A DNA stretch of 64,000 bases from Metabacillus sediminilitoris (GTDB lineage Bacteria; Bacillota; Bacilli; Bacillales; Bacillaceae). Numbering within the stretch: the stretch's first letter is position 1; every line of letters begins with the position of its first letter. The stretch lies in contig NZ_CP046266.1 of NCBI RefSeq assembly GCF_009720625.1, positions 3,605,501 to 3,669,500 of the forward strand, in the 5' to 3' direction. Of this stretch, positions 20,734 through 30,105 are shown in pieces. A model generated the notes under the pieces. It was not told the origin of the DNA. It was given only the letters and a program-made list of their open reading frames with translations, and did not search any database. Both the position numbers and the translations under genes were made by a program.

Positions 20734-21813
20734 TTACATTGATTTTGTTTGATAAACATACGCGATGATTTCTGCAACTGCCTGGAAAAATTCCTCCGGT
20801 ACTGCTTGTCCTAAATCAACTTGATCGTATAGGGCACGAGCCAACGGTCTATTTTCGACCATTATAATATCATTCGCTTTTGCAATCTCTTTTATTTTTT
20901 GTGCGACGTGATCAACCCCCATCGCAACAACATATGGTGCGTCCATTTTTTCTTCATCATATTTTAAAGCAATGGCATAATGAGTTGGATTCGTAATGAC
21001 AACATCAGCAGTTGGAACATCCTGCATCATTCTCCTCATTGCCATTTCGCGCTGCCTTTGTCTAATTTTCGATTTAATAAGTGGATCACCTTCAGATTTT
21101 TTGTATTCATCCTTGATATCCTGTTTTGACATTCGAAGGTTTTTTTCGTAATCAAAGCGCTGATAAAGGTAATCTAAAAAAGAGAGTATTAATAGAGCTC
21201 CTGAGGCATATAATCCCATTTTCATAGTTAATGATGCTATGAATACGAAAGATTGTTCCACGGTCATTTGAGATAAGCGTAATATATTATCAATATCCAT
21301 CCATAAAACAGCGAAGGTTACCACACCAACAACAGTAATTTTTAAGAGTGATTTTAACAGTTCGACAATGGCACGCATTGAATAAATCCGTTTAAAACCT
21401 TGAATTGGGTCCAACTTATTTAATTTCATTTGAATAGACTCTGTAGAAAAAAGGAACCCTACTTGGATGTAATTACTGAGTACACCAGCAATTAATGCGA
21501 TCACCATAATCGGAGCTAATATCATTCCTGCTTGTAAAGCAATTGTATAAAAAAAACCTTCCATATTTTGATCGGTTAAATTTACTAATAAATAATCCTG
21601 AAAAATACCCTTCATCATGAGAATTAATCGATCTCTCATAAAAGCGCCAATGAATAGAAACGATAAAAATACAGTTAATAATGATAGTGCAGTATTAACG
21701 TCCGCACTTTTTATAACTTGTCCTTTTTTTCTAGCATCTTGTTTTTTTCGTGGTGTCGCTTTTTCTGTTTTTTCACCAGAAAAAAACTGTAAATCTAGCT
21801 TAAGTAGATTCAT
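20734..21813 (-). CDS. flhB: Flagellar export switch protein FlhB
   Basis: Controls the change from rod/hook to filament export. The 359-residue protein has the N-terminal GEKTEKATPRKKQDARKKGQV signature, four membrane helices, and a cytoplasmic domain with the autocleavage motif NPTH at 275-278. The C-terminal 81 residues (FlhB-CC) follow. The start at 21813 overlaps fliR by 14 bases, with GGAGG upstream. A second, free-standing copy of the CC part is encoded at 51296-51565. Confidence 0.96.
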   Translation of the reverse strand: MNLLKLDLQFFSGEKTEKATPRKKQDARKKGQVIKSADVNTALSLLTVFLSFLFIGAFMRDRLILMMKGIFQDYLLVNLTDQNMEGFFYTIALQAGMILAPIMVIALIAGVLSNYIQVGFLFSTESIQMKLNKLDPIQGFKRIYSMRAIVELLKSLLKITVVGVVTFAVLWMDIDNILRLSQMTVEQSFVFIASLTMKMGLYASGALLILSFLDYLYQRFDYEKNLRMSKQDIKDEYKKSEGDPLIKSKIRQRQREMAMRRMMQDVPTADVVITNPTHYAIALKYDEEKMDAPYVVAMGVDHVAQKIKEIAKANDIIMVENRPLARALYDQVDLGQAVPEEFFQAVAEIIAYVYQTKSM

Positions 21814-22591
21814 TGTTTGTTCCTCCAAACAATTCCATAAGCCCTCTCATTGTATATGTCATTGTTTCAAATAACTCTTGCATGAAGACAAATAATGCCG
21901 CCATCACTAAAATTAGCATGATAAAGCTAACTCCTATTTTTAATGGAAGTCCAACAACAAAAATATTCAACTGAGGAACAGTACGCGCAACAATTCCTAA
22001 TGCAAGATCGACTAAAAATAAGGATCCAACAACAGGAATTGACATTTGAAAGGCAATAATAAACATGGAATTAAACGATTGGACAATATATTCAATCACA
22101 TTTTCTTCTCCGAGAGGTAAATATAGTTGATCAATTGGTACGAACTGATAACTATAAAAAACCCCATCTAATAAAAGGTGATGAGCATTAATACTAATCA
22201 TAAGCAATAATGCAAAAGTATAAAGAAATTGTCCGATAAGCGGACTTTGTGCACCAGTTTGTGGATCAATGACATTTGCTATGGCAAAACCCATTTGGAA
22301 ATCAATAAAACTACCAGCTAATTGAACGGCTACAATGATCAAATATGCTGAAAAGCCAATCATTAATCCGAAAAGTGCTTCCTTTAAAATAAGAATAAAA
22401 TACTCACCATCAATTTCAATCTTTGGCAGATCTAATGCAAAAAACATGATCCAGGCCAATAAAAATGAAAAGCTTATTTTATGAGAATTAGGGATATTTC
22501 GATAAGAGAACAACGGCAATGTGACAAAGAAAGCTGTTATTCTCATAAACACCAATAAAAAAGCAGGGTAATTTTCCAATATTGTACCCAT
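21800..22591 (-). CDS. fliR: Flagellar export gate protein FliR
   Basis: Core subunit of the FliP5-FliQ4-FliR1 export channel. The 263-residue protein is hydrophobic, with the family pattern of several membrane-spanning segments. QLAGSFIDFQMGFAIANVIDPQTGAQSPLIGQF is the conserved loop region (first residues QLAGSFIDFQ). It starts 2 bases after the fliQ stop and overlaps flhB. Confidence 0.95.
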   Translation of the reverse strand: MGTILENYPAFLLVFMRITAFFVTLPLFSYRNIPNSHKISFSFLLAWIMFFALDLPKIEIDGEYFILILKEALFGLMIGFSAYLIIVAVQLAGSFIDFQMGFAIANVIDPQTGAQSPLIGQFLYTFALLLMISINAHHLLLDGVFYSYQFVPIDQLYLPLGEENVIEYIVQSFNSMFIIAFQMSIPVVGSLFLVDLALGIVARTVPQLNIFVVGLPLKIGVSFIMLILVMAALFVFMQELFETMTYTMRGLMELFGGTNNEST

Positions 22592-22593
22592 TT

Positions 22594-22863
22594 CTACCCT
22601 ACAAACCTATTTAAATTACCGAATATATCTTGTGCGTAGGAAATCAATGTTGAAAGCATCCAGGGACCAAAAAATATTAATCCTACTAACACTGCTACAA
22701 TTTTTGGAACAAACGCTAACGTTTGCTCTTGTATTTGCGTTGTAGCCTGAAAAATACTGACGATCAATCCAATTATTAGTGCCAATAGTAATAATGGCCC
22801 ACAAATGATTAATGTCGTATAAACTGCTTTTTCTGCTAAAGAAATAACCATTTCTGAACTCAT
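22594..22863 (-). CDS. fliQ: Flagellar export gate protein FliQ
   Basis: Small subunit of the export gate. The 89-residue protein has two hydrophobic hairpin segments (TTLIICGPLLLLALIIGLIV and VAVLVGLIFFGPWMLSTLI) around the conserved FQATTQIQEQTL loop. Length and position between fliP and fliR are as in all flagellated Bacillaceae. Confidence 0.95.
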   Translation of the reverse strand: MSSEMVISLAEKAVYTTLIICGPLLLLALIIGLIVSIFQATTQIQEQTLAFVPKIVAVLVGLIFFGPWMLSTLISYAQDIFGNLNRFVG

Positions 22864-22878
22864 TCGTTTTCACCCATT

Positions 22879-23544
22879 CTAAAAACTTTGTAACAAAGAC
22901 TTTATGATTAAGTACCAACCATCTACTAATACAAATAGAAGTATTTTAAATGGCAATGATATCATAACTGGCGGCAGCATCATCATTCCCATTGACATAA
23001 GGATACTTGCAACGACCATGTCAATCACTAAAAATGGAATAAATATCATAAATCCAATTTGAAAAGCGGTTTTAATCTCACTTATTGCAAATGCTGGTAC
23101 AAGAGCTGTTAGTGGAATGTCTTCGATTGATTCAGGACTTTCTATTCCGGCATAATTTAGAAAGAGAGCCAGATCTTTTTGCCGCGTATGCTTGCTCATA
23201 AATTCTTTAAAAGGTAATGCTGCACGTTCATATGCTTCTTCTAAATCAATTTCTTCATTAAATAACGGTGTCAATGCTTGTTCGTTAACTTCTGAAAAAG
23301 TAGGAGCCATAATAAAAAATGTTAAGAACATCGCTATTCCTATTAATATTTGATTAGGTGGCATTGATTGTGTTGCTAGTGAAGTTCGAACAAAAGAAAG
23401 AACAATGATAATACGAGTAAAACAAGTCATTAAAATTAAGATACTCGGAGCAATTGATAGAACTGTTAATAATAGTAATAATTTTACAGATGCACTTACA
23501 TTTTCAGCATCACTATTATTAAAAAACTCCATAAATTCATTCAT
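22879..23544 (-). CDS. fliP: Flagellar export gate protein FliP
   Basis: Pentameric core of the type III export gate. The 221-residue protein shows the FliP signatures: MTCFTRIIIVLSFVRTSLA, PPNQILIGIAMFLTFF, and FQIGFMIFIPFLVIDMVVAS near the C-terminus. No long cleavable signal peptide is apparent. The start overlaps the fliO stop by 8 bases. Confidence 0.96.
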   Translation of the reverse strand: MNEFMEFFNNSDAENVSASVKLLLLLTVLSIAPSILILMTCFTRIIIVLSFVRTSLATQSMPPNQILIGIAMFLTFFIMAPTFSEVNEQALTPLFNEEIDLEEAYERAALPFKEFMSKHTRQKDLALFLNYAGIESPESIEDIPLTALVPAFAISEIKTAFQIGFMIFIPFLVIDMVVASILMSMGMMMLPPVMISLPFKILLFVLVDGWYLIIKSLLQSF

Positions 23545-24217
23545 GCTTTTTTAAACCCTTTCTCTTAACTACATCGAGCTGTTTCTTTCGTTCATGTTTA
23601 ACCTTTTCTAATTGTTCTTTGAAAGTAGAAGAAAATGCTGATTTGTTGTCATTTGACCTTTTCGCTTTTAACATTTGTTGTCCAATATTTGCAACCTTTT
23701 GGATAATATCTTTAGGATCCGCTATCTGTTCTTGTTTTCGTTCAAATTCATCTATTAAATGTTCCCGCTCATCATCGTCATCGATTTCTTTAAGTAAGGA
23801 TATTGAATCACCTACACCGACAACTAATACGCGATTTCCAACCTTGATTATTTGTATAGATTTACTTTGGCCTAGGCTTGTACCTCCTAGATTGACAATT
23901 GATTGACCTTGTTGGAACAATCGGTTTCGTTTAGTGACAAATTTTAACAATAAATAAATAAGAAAAAGAACAAACGCTAATGCAGCAAACATTTTAATAA
24001 AATCAAATGGCGTAACAGATAGAGCATCTTCTTGAACAACTTGTTCTTGTTCTTGCTCTACTGTTTTATTATCTTTCGTCTCTTCCTTTTTTTCATTTTT
24101 AATCAAATCATACACACTCTGGTTGATTTGATCCTCCGCAAGAACTATATTTGTTTCTTGCGGAGAAAAAATCAGCATTGCTGTTATCATCAATATGTGG
24201 TAGTTTCTATGAAGCAA
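23537..24217 (-). CDS. fliO: Flagellar export accessory protein FliO (FliZ)
   Basis: Assists assembly of the FliP/FliQ/FliR gate. The 226-residue product begins with a signal-peptide-like stretch (about 1-28). An acidic external region rich in Glu and Gln follows, then one membrane helix (FAALAFVLFLIYLLLKFV, about 78-95). The cytoplasmic FliO domain contains GTSLGQSKSIQIIKVGNRVLVVGVG. The charged C-terminal tail is typical of the Bacillus form, also called FliZ. Confidence 0.93.
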   Translation of the reverse strand: MLHRNYHILMITAMLIFSPQETNIVLAEDQINQSVYDLIKNEKKEETKDNKTVEQEQEQVVQEDALSVTPFDFIKMFAALAFVLFLIYLLLKFVTKRNRLFQQGQSIVNLGGTSLGQSKSIQIIKVGNRVLVVGVGDSISLLKEIDDDDEREHLIDEFERKQEQIADPKDIIQKVANIGQQMLKAKRSNDNKSAFSSTFKEQLEKVKHERKKQLDVVKRKGLKKHE

Positions 24218-24230
24218 TTTTACTCCACCT

Positions 24231-24593
24231 TTAGCTTAATGTTTTACCAATAGCTTCTAAAACACGATCAGCTTGGAATGGCTTTACAATAAAATCTTTA
24301 GCTCCAGCTTGAATGGCATCAATAACCATCGCTTGCTGCCCCATTGCAGAACACATGATCACTTTGGCATTCCCATTTATTTGTTTAATTTCTTTTAATG
24401 CTGCAATACCATCCATTTCTGGCATCGTAATATCCATAGTAACTAAGTCTGGTTGATGTTCTTTATACAACTCAACTGCTTGTGCTCCATCAGCTGCTTC
24501 TGCGACTACTTCATATCCATTTTTTGTTAGTATGTCTTTAATCATCATTCTCATAAAGGCTGCATCATCAACAATCATAATTTTGTGTGCCAT
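24231..24593 (-). CDS. cheY: Chemotaxis response regulator CheY
   Basis: Single-domain response regulator. CheY-P binds FliM/FliY at the motor switch and in Bacillus promotes smooth swimming. The 120-residue protein has the acidic pair D9-D10, phospho-acceptor D54 (VTMDITMPEMDG), the Ser/Thr switch in MCSAMG and Lys104 in FIVKPF. The ATG at 24593 is chosen because AGGAGTGGGG lies upstream. It sits between fliY and fliO, as in B. subtilis. Confidence 0.96.
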   Translation of the reverse strand: MAHKIMIVDDAAFMRMMIKDILTKNGYEVVAEAADGAQAVELYKEHQPDLVTMDITMPEMDGIAALKEIKQINGNAKVIMCSAMGQQAMVIDAIQAGAKDFIVKPFQADRVLEAIGKTLS

Positions 24594-24619
24594 AATCTTC
24601 CCCACTCCTACTAATTCTT

Positions 24620-25840
24620 TTATTTTAATTTATTTAAGCGCTCGGATTGACTGACTATATCAGTTACACGTACGCCAAAATTTTCTTCAATAACGACCAC
24701 TTCACCTTTAGCAACAATTTTATTGTTTACTAATATGTCAACTGGTTCACCAGCAAGCTTATCAAGTTCAATAATTGAACCTGATGAAAGTTCTAATATC
24801 TCTTTAACAGAGCGTTTCGTCCTTCCTAATTCTACTGTTATAGAAAGCGGAATATCAAGAAGCATATCAAGATTTTGTAATTCCTGCTGCTGATGCTGAA
24901 TAGGTTCGAAAGCAGTGAATTCTGCTGGTTTAACATCTATTATCGGTTGTTGTTTTCTTGGTTGTGAATACTGTTGCTGTGGTACTGTGTATTGTTGCTG
25001 TGCAAGCTGCTCAGATTGATATATTTGTTGATCTATTTGATCATTATGAGATGGATTGTCATATTGTTGTACTTGAGCTTCCCTATAGTCAGGAGTTAAC
25101 ATTTGCACTTCTTTAACTGCTTCAGCAGTAGCAGCCTCTTGTTTTGGATGAATTAATTCTTCAATTAAATCTTTAGCAAAATATAATGGTAATAATTGCA
25201 TGATATTTGAATCTACCAATGTTCCAATTTTAAGTCGAAATGCAACCTGTATAAGTAAATCATCATCAGGAATTGTCTGTGATTCTTCAATTGGACTAGC
25301 ATTTAGTAACTCTACTCTAGGTGGAGAAATATCTACTCGTTTATTAAAGATTGTAGACATAGAAGTAGCAGCAGAACCCATCATTTGATTCATTGCTTCT
25401 TGAACAGCACTAACTTGTATTTCACCTAACATTTCATCTGGATTCGTCCCGTCTCCACCTATCATTAAATCTGCGATAATCGCAGCATCACTTTGTTTAA
25501 TGACTAATAAATTACTACCAGAAAATCCTTCTGTATAATTTACTTCGATTGCAACATAAGGTTGTTGGAATTGGTTAGCCAACTTACTTTTTTGGACAAT
25601 TGATACATGTGGTGTTGTTATTTCTACTTTTTGTCGCAGTAAAGTCGAAAGAGCTGTTGCAGAACTTCCAAAAGAAATATTTCCGATTTCACCTATTGCA
25701 TCTTCTTCCATTGCATTAAAGTAATCTTCATTTTTAAGGATGGTTTCCTCAATCGTATCTGCAGAAGGCTCAGTTTCATCGCTTGTTCCTTTTAGTAGAG
25801 CATCTATTTCATCCTGTGATAACATACCGTCACTCACCAT
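24620..25840 (-). CDS. fliY: Motor switch and CheY-P phosphatase protein FliY
   Basis: C-ring component combining a CheY-P phosphatase with a FliN-type domain. The 406-residue protein has an N-terminal LSQDEIDALL peptide like that of FliM. Two CheC-type phosphatase sites follow (EEDAIGEIGNISFGSSATAL and SAVQEAMNQMMGSAAT). A Gln/Tyr-rich linker (about 250-310, many QQ pairs) leads to the C-terminal SpoA/FliN domain (LGRTKRSVKEILELSSGSII). The ATG at 25840 overlaps the fliM stop by 11 bases, with GAGAGGTGAC upstream. Confidence 0.95.
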   Translation of the reverse strand: MVSDGMLSQDEIDALLKGTSDETEPSADTIEETILKNEDYFNAMEEDAIGEIGNISFGSSATALSTLLRQKVEITTPHVSIVQKSKLANQFQQPYVAIEVNYTEGFSGSNLLVIKQSDAAIIADLMIGGDGTNPDEMLGEIQVSAVQEAMNQMMGSAATSMSTIFNKRVDISPPRVELLNASPIEESQTIPDDDLLIQVAFRLKIGTLVDSNIMQLLPLYFAKDLIEELIHPKQEAATAEAVKEVQMLTPDYREAQVQQYDNPSHNDQIDQQIYQSEQLAQQQYTVPQQQYSQPRKQQPIIDVKPAEFTAFEPIQHQQQELQNLDMLLDIPLSITVELGRTKRSVKEILELSSGSIIELDKLAGEPVDILVNNKIVAKGEVVVIEENFGVRVTDIVSQSERLNKLK

Positions 25841-26828
25841 CTTCGTCACCTCTCGATAAGTGGTCAATAATTTGAACCGCTATTTTTTTGTTCATTTTCC
25901 CTGGTTGTCCAGTAAACTTTGGCCTGCCACCTATTTTTACTACCAATGGTTGGTCGATGGAGCTGTCAAGTTGAATAACATCCCCTGATTGTAATTGCAG
26001 AAAATCTTGAATAGAAATTTCAGAAGTTCCTAGTTCTGCAGATACTGTAAGATCAGCTAACTGAATTTGCTTTTTAAGAGCTTCAATTTCATTTGGTTTA
26101 GGTTCTTTCCGATCAGATTGCATCCAATAATGAACCGATAATTTAGGGATAATTGGTTCTAACACAACATGTGGGATACATAAATTAATCATCCCACTCG
26201 TTTCCCCAACTTGAATGTTTAACGAAATGACTACTACTGTCTCATTCGGTGAAACCATTTGTAAAAATTGGGGGTTCACTTCAAATTCAGTCATTTCAGG
26301 TTCAATTTCAATTAATGTATCCCATGCTTCTCGATAGTTTTCTAATGACTTTTCAAAAATATTTGAGATAATTTTCGTTTCAATTTCCGTAAGATTTTCA
26401 ATTTTGTTGACACTTACACCTATCCCACCCATTATCCGATCCATCATAGCGTATGCTATATTTGGGTTAACTTCCATAAGGATTCTACCTTCTAGCGGTT
26501 GTACGTCAAATACATTCAATACTGTCATTTTGGGGATTGAGCGGATAAATTCTTCATAAGGAAGTTGATCGACTGAACCGACTGTAATTTGGACATATGT
26601 TCTAAGCTGAGCAGAATAATAGGTCGTTAATAATCTGGCAAAGTTATCATGAATTCTCGTTAAGCTTCTTATTTGATCCTTTGAGAAACGTAAAGCTCTT
26701 TTAAAATCATATACTTTTACTTTCTTGCTAGAAACTTCCTTTTTTAATTCATCTGCATCCATCTCTCCAGTTGAAATGGCAGAGAGTAAGGCGTCAATTT
26801 CACTTTGTGATAAAATATCACCTGCCAA
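25830..26828 (-). CDS. fliM: Flagellar motor switch protein FliM (TTG start)
   Basis: Middle-ring protein of the C-ring that receives CheY-P and sets rotation direction. The 332-residue protein has the CheY-P-binding peptide ILSQSEIDALLSA, a CheC-like central domain (about 50-230) and a C-terminal SpoA/FliN domain. The start is assigned to a TTG at 26828, because AGGAGGTGAAAACT precedes it directly and the length then equals the B. subtilis protein. The ATG 39 bases further upstream has no clear ribosome binding site. It precedes fliY in the same transcript. Confidence 0.94.
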   Translation of the reverse strand: MAGDILSQSEIDALLSAISTGEMDADELKKEVSSKKVKVYDFKRALRFSKDQIRSLTRIHDNFARLLTTYYSAQLRTYVQITVGSVDQLPYEEFIRSIPKMTVLNVFDVQPLEGRILMEVNPNIAYAMMDRIMGGIGVSVNKIENLTEIETKIISNIFEKSLENYREAWDTLIEIEPEMTEFEVNPQFLQMVSPNETVVVISLNIQVGETSGMINLCIPHVVLEPIIPKLSVHYWMQSDRKEPKPNEIEALKKQIQLADLTVSAELGTSEISIQDFLQLQSGDVIQLDSSIDQPLVVKIGGRPKFTGQPGKMNKKIAVQIIDHLSRGDEDGE

Positions 26829-27018
26829 AGTTTTCACCTCCTGATGGTAAGGGGACGGAACCCGCATACTTATTTTTTACATTTAAAAAATTTGTTAGAT
26901 AGATAAGGTTTCAAAAACAACATGTAGAAATCGTTTATTTATTCTACAACTTTTTGATGTTCGGCTTTTGTATTACACAATTTCTCCTTCAAAATTCACT
27001 TCATTATGAATGTTATAT

Positions 27019-27447
27019 CTATTGAAGGATATAGGAAGTGGTATACACCTTATTGATCTTACCTTCCTGCATTAATTCATTTGATTTCATCTTGACCGTT
27101 TCTTTTAGCTTGTCCATACCTTCTTTTCCATCTAGCTGTTCTGCCGTCATATTTGCTAATTCTGAAATAATAATATCGCGAATTTGAAATTCACGTTGTT
27201 CTAATTCTTCCTTTGCCTTTTTAGAATCTGTCTCGATTTTAAAAGACAATCGAACAATATTTCCACTAGTCAAATTTGTAGTAATTTCCGGAATATCGAC
27301 AGATGCTTCCACTACTTCTTTGATTGAAGGCTCTTTTTGCTCGTCTTCGTTTCCTAAAAATTTCATTACAACAACAAGTGCAGTTACTCCTATCAATGTG
27401 ATTGAAACTATTATGACAAGCATTATACTTAAAAGCTTTTTATTCAT
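27019..27447 (-). CDS. fliL: Flagellar basal body-associated protein FliL
   Basis: Single-pass membrane protein that rings and stabilises the stator units. The 142-residue protein has a short cytoplasmic N-terminus, one membrane helix (LLSIMLVIIVSITLIGVTALVVV, first residues LLSIMLVIIV) and an extracytoplasmic domain with IPEITTNLTSGNIVRLSFKIE and the conserved C-terminal region. It overlaps swrD by 8 bases. The 190 bases downstream before fliM hold only weak hairpin potential. Confidence 0.94.
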   Translation of the reverse strand: MNKKLLSIMLVIIVSITLIGVTALVVVMKFLGNEDEQKEPSIKEVVEASVDIPEITTNLTSGNIVRLSFKIETDSKKAKEELEQREFQIRDIIISELANMTAEQLDGKEGMDKLKETVKMKSNELMQEGKINKVYTTSYILQ

Positions 27448-27661
27448 CGTCGAAGACCTCCGAGCTCTTTCTTAAGGACAGAACATTTATATTTCGATAA
27501 AACAAGGTTATTTTTTGATTAACTTCTTGCTCTGTCTCCCTCACAACATATTTGTGACCATTCGTTAGCTTAATCGTTGTATCAGGGAAGGATTCAATGA
27601 CTTCAATATATAAAGCATTTAGTGAAAATGGTCTTCCATTTAACCTTGTTAACTGAATCAT
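27440..27661 (-). CDS. swrD: FlbD/SwrD family motor-power protein
   Basis: In B. subtilis SwrD (YlzI) raises flagellar motor torque and is needed for swarming. The 73-residue product begins MIQLTRLNGRPFSLNALYIE, the family signature, and continues through PDTTIKLTNGHKYVVRE. An upstream in-frame ATG exists. The internal ATG at 27661 is chosen because it reproduces the family N-terminus and length. It lies between flgE and fliL, the canonical place. Confidence 0.9.
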   Translation of the reverse strand: MIQLTRLNGRPFSLNALYIEVIESFPDTTIKLTNGHKYVVRETEQEVNQKITLFYRNINVLSLRKSSEVFDDE

Positions 27662-27716
27662 ATTTGAGAGGCCTTTACTAAAGCGCATGCGCCTTAGTCA
27701 GCCTCAATCCCCCTTA

Positions 27717-29216
27717 TTATCGTTTTAAGCCCATTAGTTCTTGTAAAATTTCATCTGAAGTTGTAATGATTTTAGTGTTTGATTGGAATGCACGTTGTGC
27801 AACAATCATTTCTGTGAATTCTTCAGATAAGTCAACATTTGACATTTCAAGAGCTCCAGCGACAATTGAAGCAACTCCATCTTCACCTGCAACTGATAGC
27901 TCATCAAGTTGAATACCATTATTGTTTTTATCAATAGAGCCTGAATTTGCCGATTGTTTAAATAGATTACCTCCAACTTTTTCTAAACCACTTGAATTTG
28001 AGAAAGTTGCGACACGAACCTGACCAGCGATGTTTAATTCACCTTTAGCATTTACAAAAGTAACTGTACCATCAGATCCAATACTAAAACTTTGTGCATC
28101 TAAAGGTATTTGAATTAAGCCTGCTTCACCGCTTAATTTATTAGAGAACTGCGGCTTTTGTAAGTCCTCTGCAAGACCTTCGAAATTCATGACTGACTGT
28201 CCGATTTTTTCTAAGTCGATCATATAGTTGTTTAATGTAGATATTTTGTCATTTAGCGTTGATAAAACAGCATCTGTTACTTCTGTATTTCCTGTCACAT
28301 TTTGAAAAGTACCCGTTAATTGATTTATTGTTGTATTAACTTCTTTAACGATTGTTCCAACTGGCTGTGCTGCATTAAATGATGCAATATCACCAGTTAA
28401 ATTTGTTACACTTGTTCTAAAACCTGTAGCATCTGTGTTGAAACTTGTTTGTGTTGTGTTGTATTGACCAATAATCGTATTTAATGCACTACGGGCACTT
28501 ACCATTGCATTGTATAATGGACCAGTTGTACCTGTTTCATTTTCTGTATAATTATTAACTGCATCGTTATATTCCTGATAAGCGTTCATTAATTCATTTG
28601 CTTGTTTTGAAATATCTTCTAAGCTCGTCATCATATTTCCATAAGGTGTACTGAAATTATTAATCGCATTTAACCCATCTTGGGACTTTTGAATGGCTTG
28701 ATCAGAAGGAACCGTTTTTTCACCAGCCTCTCCAATTACATACATACCATCAGCAGTTACTAAGTATCCTTTATCATCTAAATATAGATTTCCTGCTCTT
28801 GTATAATTCATATCAACAGCGCCATCAATAGCACCAATTATCCTATTGTTACCAATTTGATTTCCTTGGTCAATATTAACTCTACTCAAATCTGTTATTG
28901 TCCCTACTGGAAAGAAACCGTCCCCTGATAATGCCAGATCCAATGTTCTAGAAGTAGTTTGCGTTGCACCTGCTGAATGAATTGTATCAATCGAGCTAAT
29001 TTGAGCTCCTAATCCAATTTGTTGCGGATTTGTTCCAGCACTAGTTTGTGTTGCACCTGCTGCACCTGCGATTTGTTGACTAACTAAATCTGAAAACGTT
29101 ACACGTGATTTCTTGAAACCGTAAGTATTAACATTAGCAATGTTATTACCAATTACATCTAACTTTGTTTGAAAGTTTTTCATCCCGCTAATGCCTGAAT
29201 ATAATGAACGTAACAT
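27717..29216 (-). CDS. flgE: Flagellar hook protein FlgE with a large central insertion
   Basis: Forms the hook (the Bacillus FlgE/FlgG-type protein). The 499-residue protein has the conserved N-terminal coiled coil (LRSLYSGISGMKNFQTKLDVIGNNIANVNT) whose first part is LRSLYSGISG. It also has the D1 region up to about residue 160, and the C-terminal D1/D0 region from about 367 (IPLDAQSFSIGSDG) to DEILQELMGLKR. From memory the B. subtilis protein is about 264 residues. The extra material, roughly residues 162-366, is rich in Asn, Thr and predicted helix, and replaces a short surface loop. The frame is intact and the ends are normal, so it is an insertion and not a fusion error. Confidence 0.94.
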   Translation of the reverse strand: MLRSLYSGISGMKNFQTKLDVIGNNIANVNTYGFKKSRVTFSDLVSQQIAGAAGATQTSAGTNPQQIGLGAQISSIDTIHSAGATQTTSRTLDLALSGDGFFPVGTITDLSRVNIDQGNQIGNNRIIGAIDGAVDMNYTRAGNLYLDDKGYLVTADGMYVIGEAGEKTVPSDQAIQKSQDGLNAINNFSTPYGNMMTSLEDISKQANELMNAYQEYNDAVNNYTENETGTTGPLYNAMVSARSALNTIIGQYNTTQTSFNTDATGFRTSVTNLTGDIASFNAAQPVGTIVKEVNTTINQLTGTFQNVTGNTEVTDAVLSTLNDKISTLNNYMIDLEKIGQSVMNFEGLAEDLQKPQFSNKLSGEAGLIQIPLDAQSFSIGSDGTVTFVNAKGELNIAGQVRVATFSNSSGLEKVGGNLFKQSANSGSIDKNNNGIQLDELSVAGEDGVASIVAGALEMSNVDLSEEFTEMIVAQRAFQSNTKIITTSDEILQELMGLKR

Positions 29217-29296
29217 ATTATGTTCTCTCCCTAAAAATTAAGATTTAGCTGCTTCGATCATTCCACAACTAGTGGCTTCCGTTACCGGTCCAGCCG

Positions 29297-29665
29297 TTAA
29301 TCCATTATAATTGTTCCATTGATGTTCGTGAAAATTTGCGTTTTCGCTTCTTCTCTATCCATTGCCGTAATAACAGTATTATTTTTAGCATTAATGATTA
29401 AGGCAGCATCACTTACTAGCACAAGAGAATCGTTTACTCCCATCTGCCGTGCTTCGCCAACCTTTCTTTCAATTGAAGACCACTCTTCATCTGAAAGTGT
29501 AATCTGTCTTTGATTCAATCGTTCTTGAGCATGTTTACTTATTTTAAGACGTTGATCAATTAGTTCATTATTTAGTAACTGCCCGAAGGAAACATTTTGT
29601 TTTGCTGATTGTTTTCTTGGCTGAAGTGGTTGGTAGTGATTAAACTGGTCAATACGAACAGACAT
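29297..29665 (-). CDS. TIGR02530-type flagellar operon protein
   Basis: A small 122-residue protein found between flgD and flgE in many Firmicutes. Visible features are a variable N-terminus, the segment ISKHAQERLNQRQITLSDEEW, and VLVSDAALIINAKNNTVITAMDR near the C-terminus. This matches the family called flagellar operon protein TIGR02530. Its biochemical role is not established. Its place next to the hook cap gene suggests a part in hook assembly, but that is inference. It follows flgD by 12 bases. Confidence 0.85.
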   Translation of the reverse strand: MSVRIDQFNHYQPLQPRKQSAKQNVSFGQLLNNELIDQRLKISKHAQERLNQRQITLSDEEWSSIERKVGEARQMGVNDSLVLVSDAALIINAKNNTVITAMDREEAKTQIFTNINGTIIMD

Positions 29666-29677
29666 TTAACTTAACTG

Positions 29678-30094
29678 CTACTCTGCTTTACTAACTTCTA
29701 TAACAGAATTACTTGAAACCTCTTCTCCACTTTCAAGCTCCAAGACAATTTCTGTTCCATTTTGTTTTATTGATTTAACAATACCACTGCCAGATTCCTC
29801 ATCATTTTTCCAATCAACTTGTTTTCCAATCAGTTCAGAATATTTTAATAGTGAGTCACTTTGAATATTTAGAAATTTCTCTAACATACTTGCCATATTT
29901 GTTGTTTGTTCGAGTGTTGAGAATTGTGCCATCTGTGCAATAAATTCTTTATCTTGCATTGGATTGAGTGGATCCTGATTTTGTAATTGAGTCATTAATA
30001 TTTTCAAGAATTCATCTTTGCCAAGACTAGAATTACCGGTACTTGTTGTAGTGGGCTTATTTGTTAATAGTAAGCTTGAATCAATTGTAGTCAT
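29678..30094 (-). CDS. flgD: Flagellar hook cap / hook assembly protein FlgD
   Basis: Caps the growing hook and directs FlgE polymerisation. The 138-residue protein holds the conserved N-terminal FlgD domain: [39 protein letters not shown], and [14 protein letters not shown]. Like other Bacillus FlgD proteins it is short and lacks the C-terminal domains of the enterobacterial form. It starts 11 bases after the fliK stop. Confidence 0.94.
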   Translation of the reverse strand: MTTIDSSLLLTNKPTTTSTGNSSLGKDEFLKILMTQLQNQDPLNPMQDKEFIAQMAQFSTLEQTTNMASMLEKFLNIQSDSLLKYSELIGKQVDWKNDEESGSGIVKSIKQNGTEIVLELESGEEVSSNSVIEVSKAE

Positions 30095-30105
30095 CTTAAC
30101 CCTCC

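Noticed and set aside
22616..22918. 100-codon minus-strand frame overlapping fliQ
   Set aside because: Shadow of fliQ in a different frame. The hydrophobic FliQ reading is clearly the real one.
26923..26948. Inverted repeat TGTAGAA/TTCTACA between fliL and fliM
   Set aside because: Only 7 bp with a 12-nt AT loop and no clean U run. Probably not a functional terminator inside the operon.
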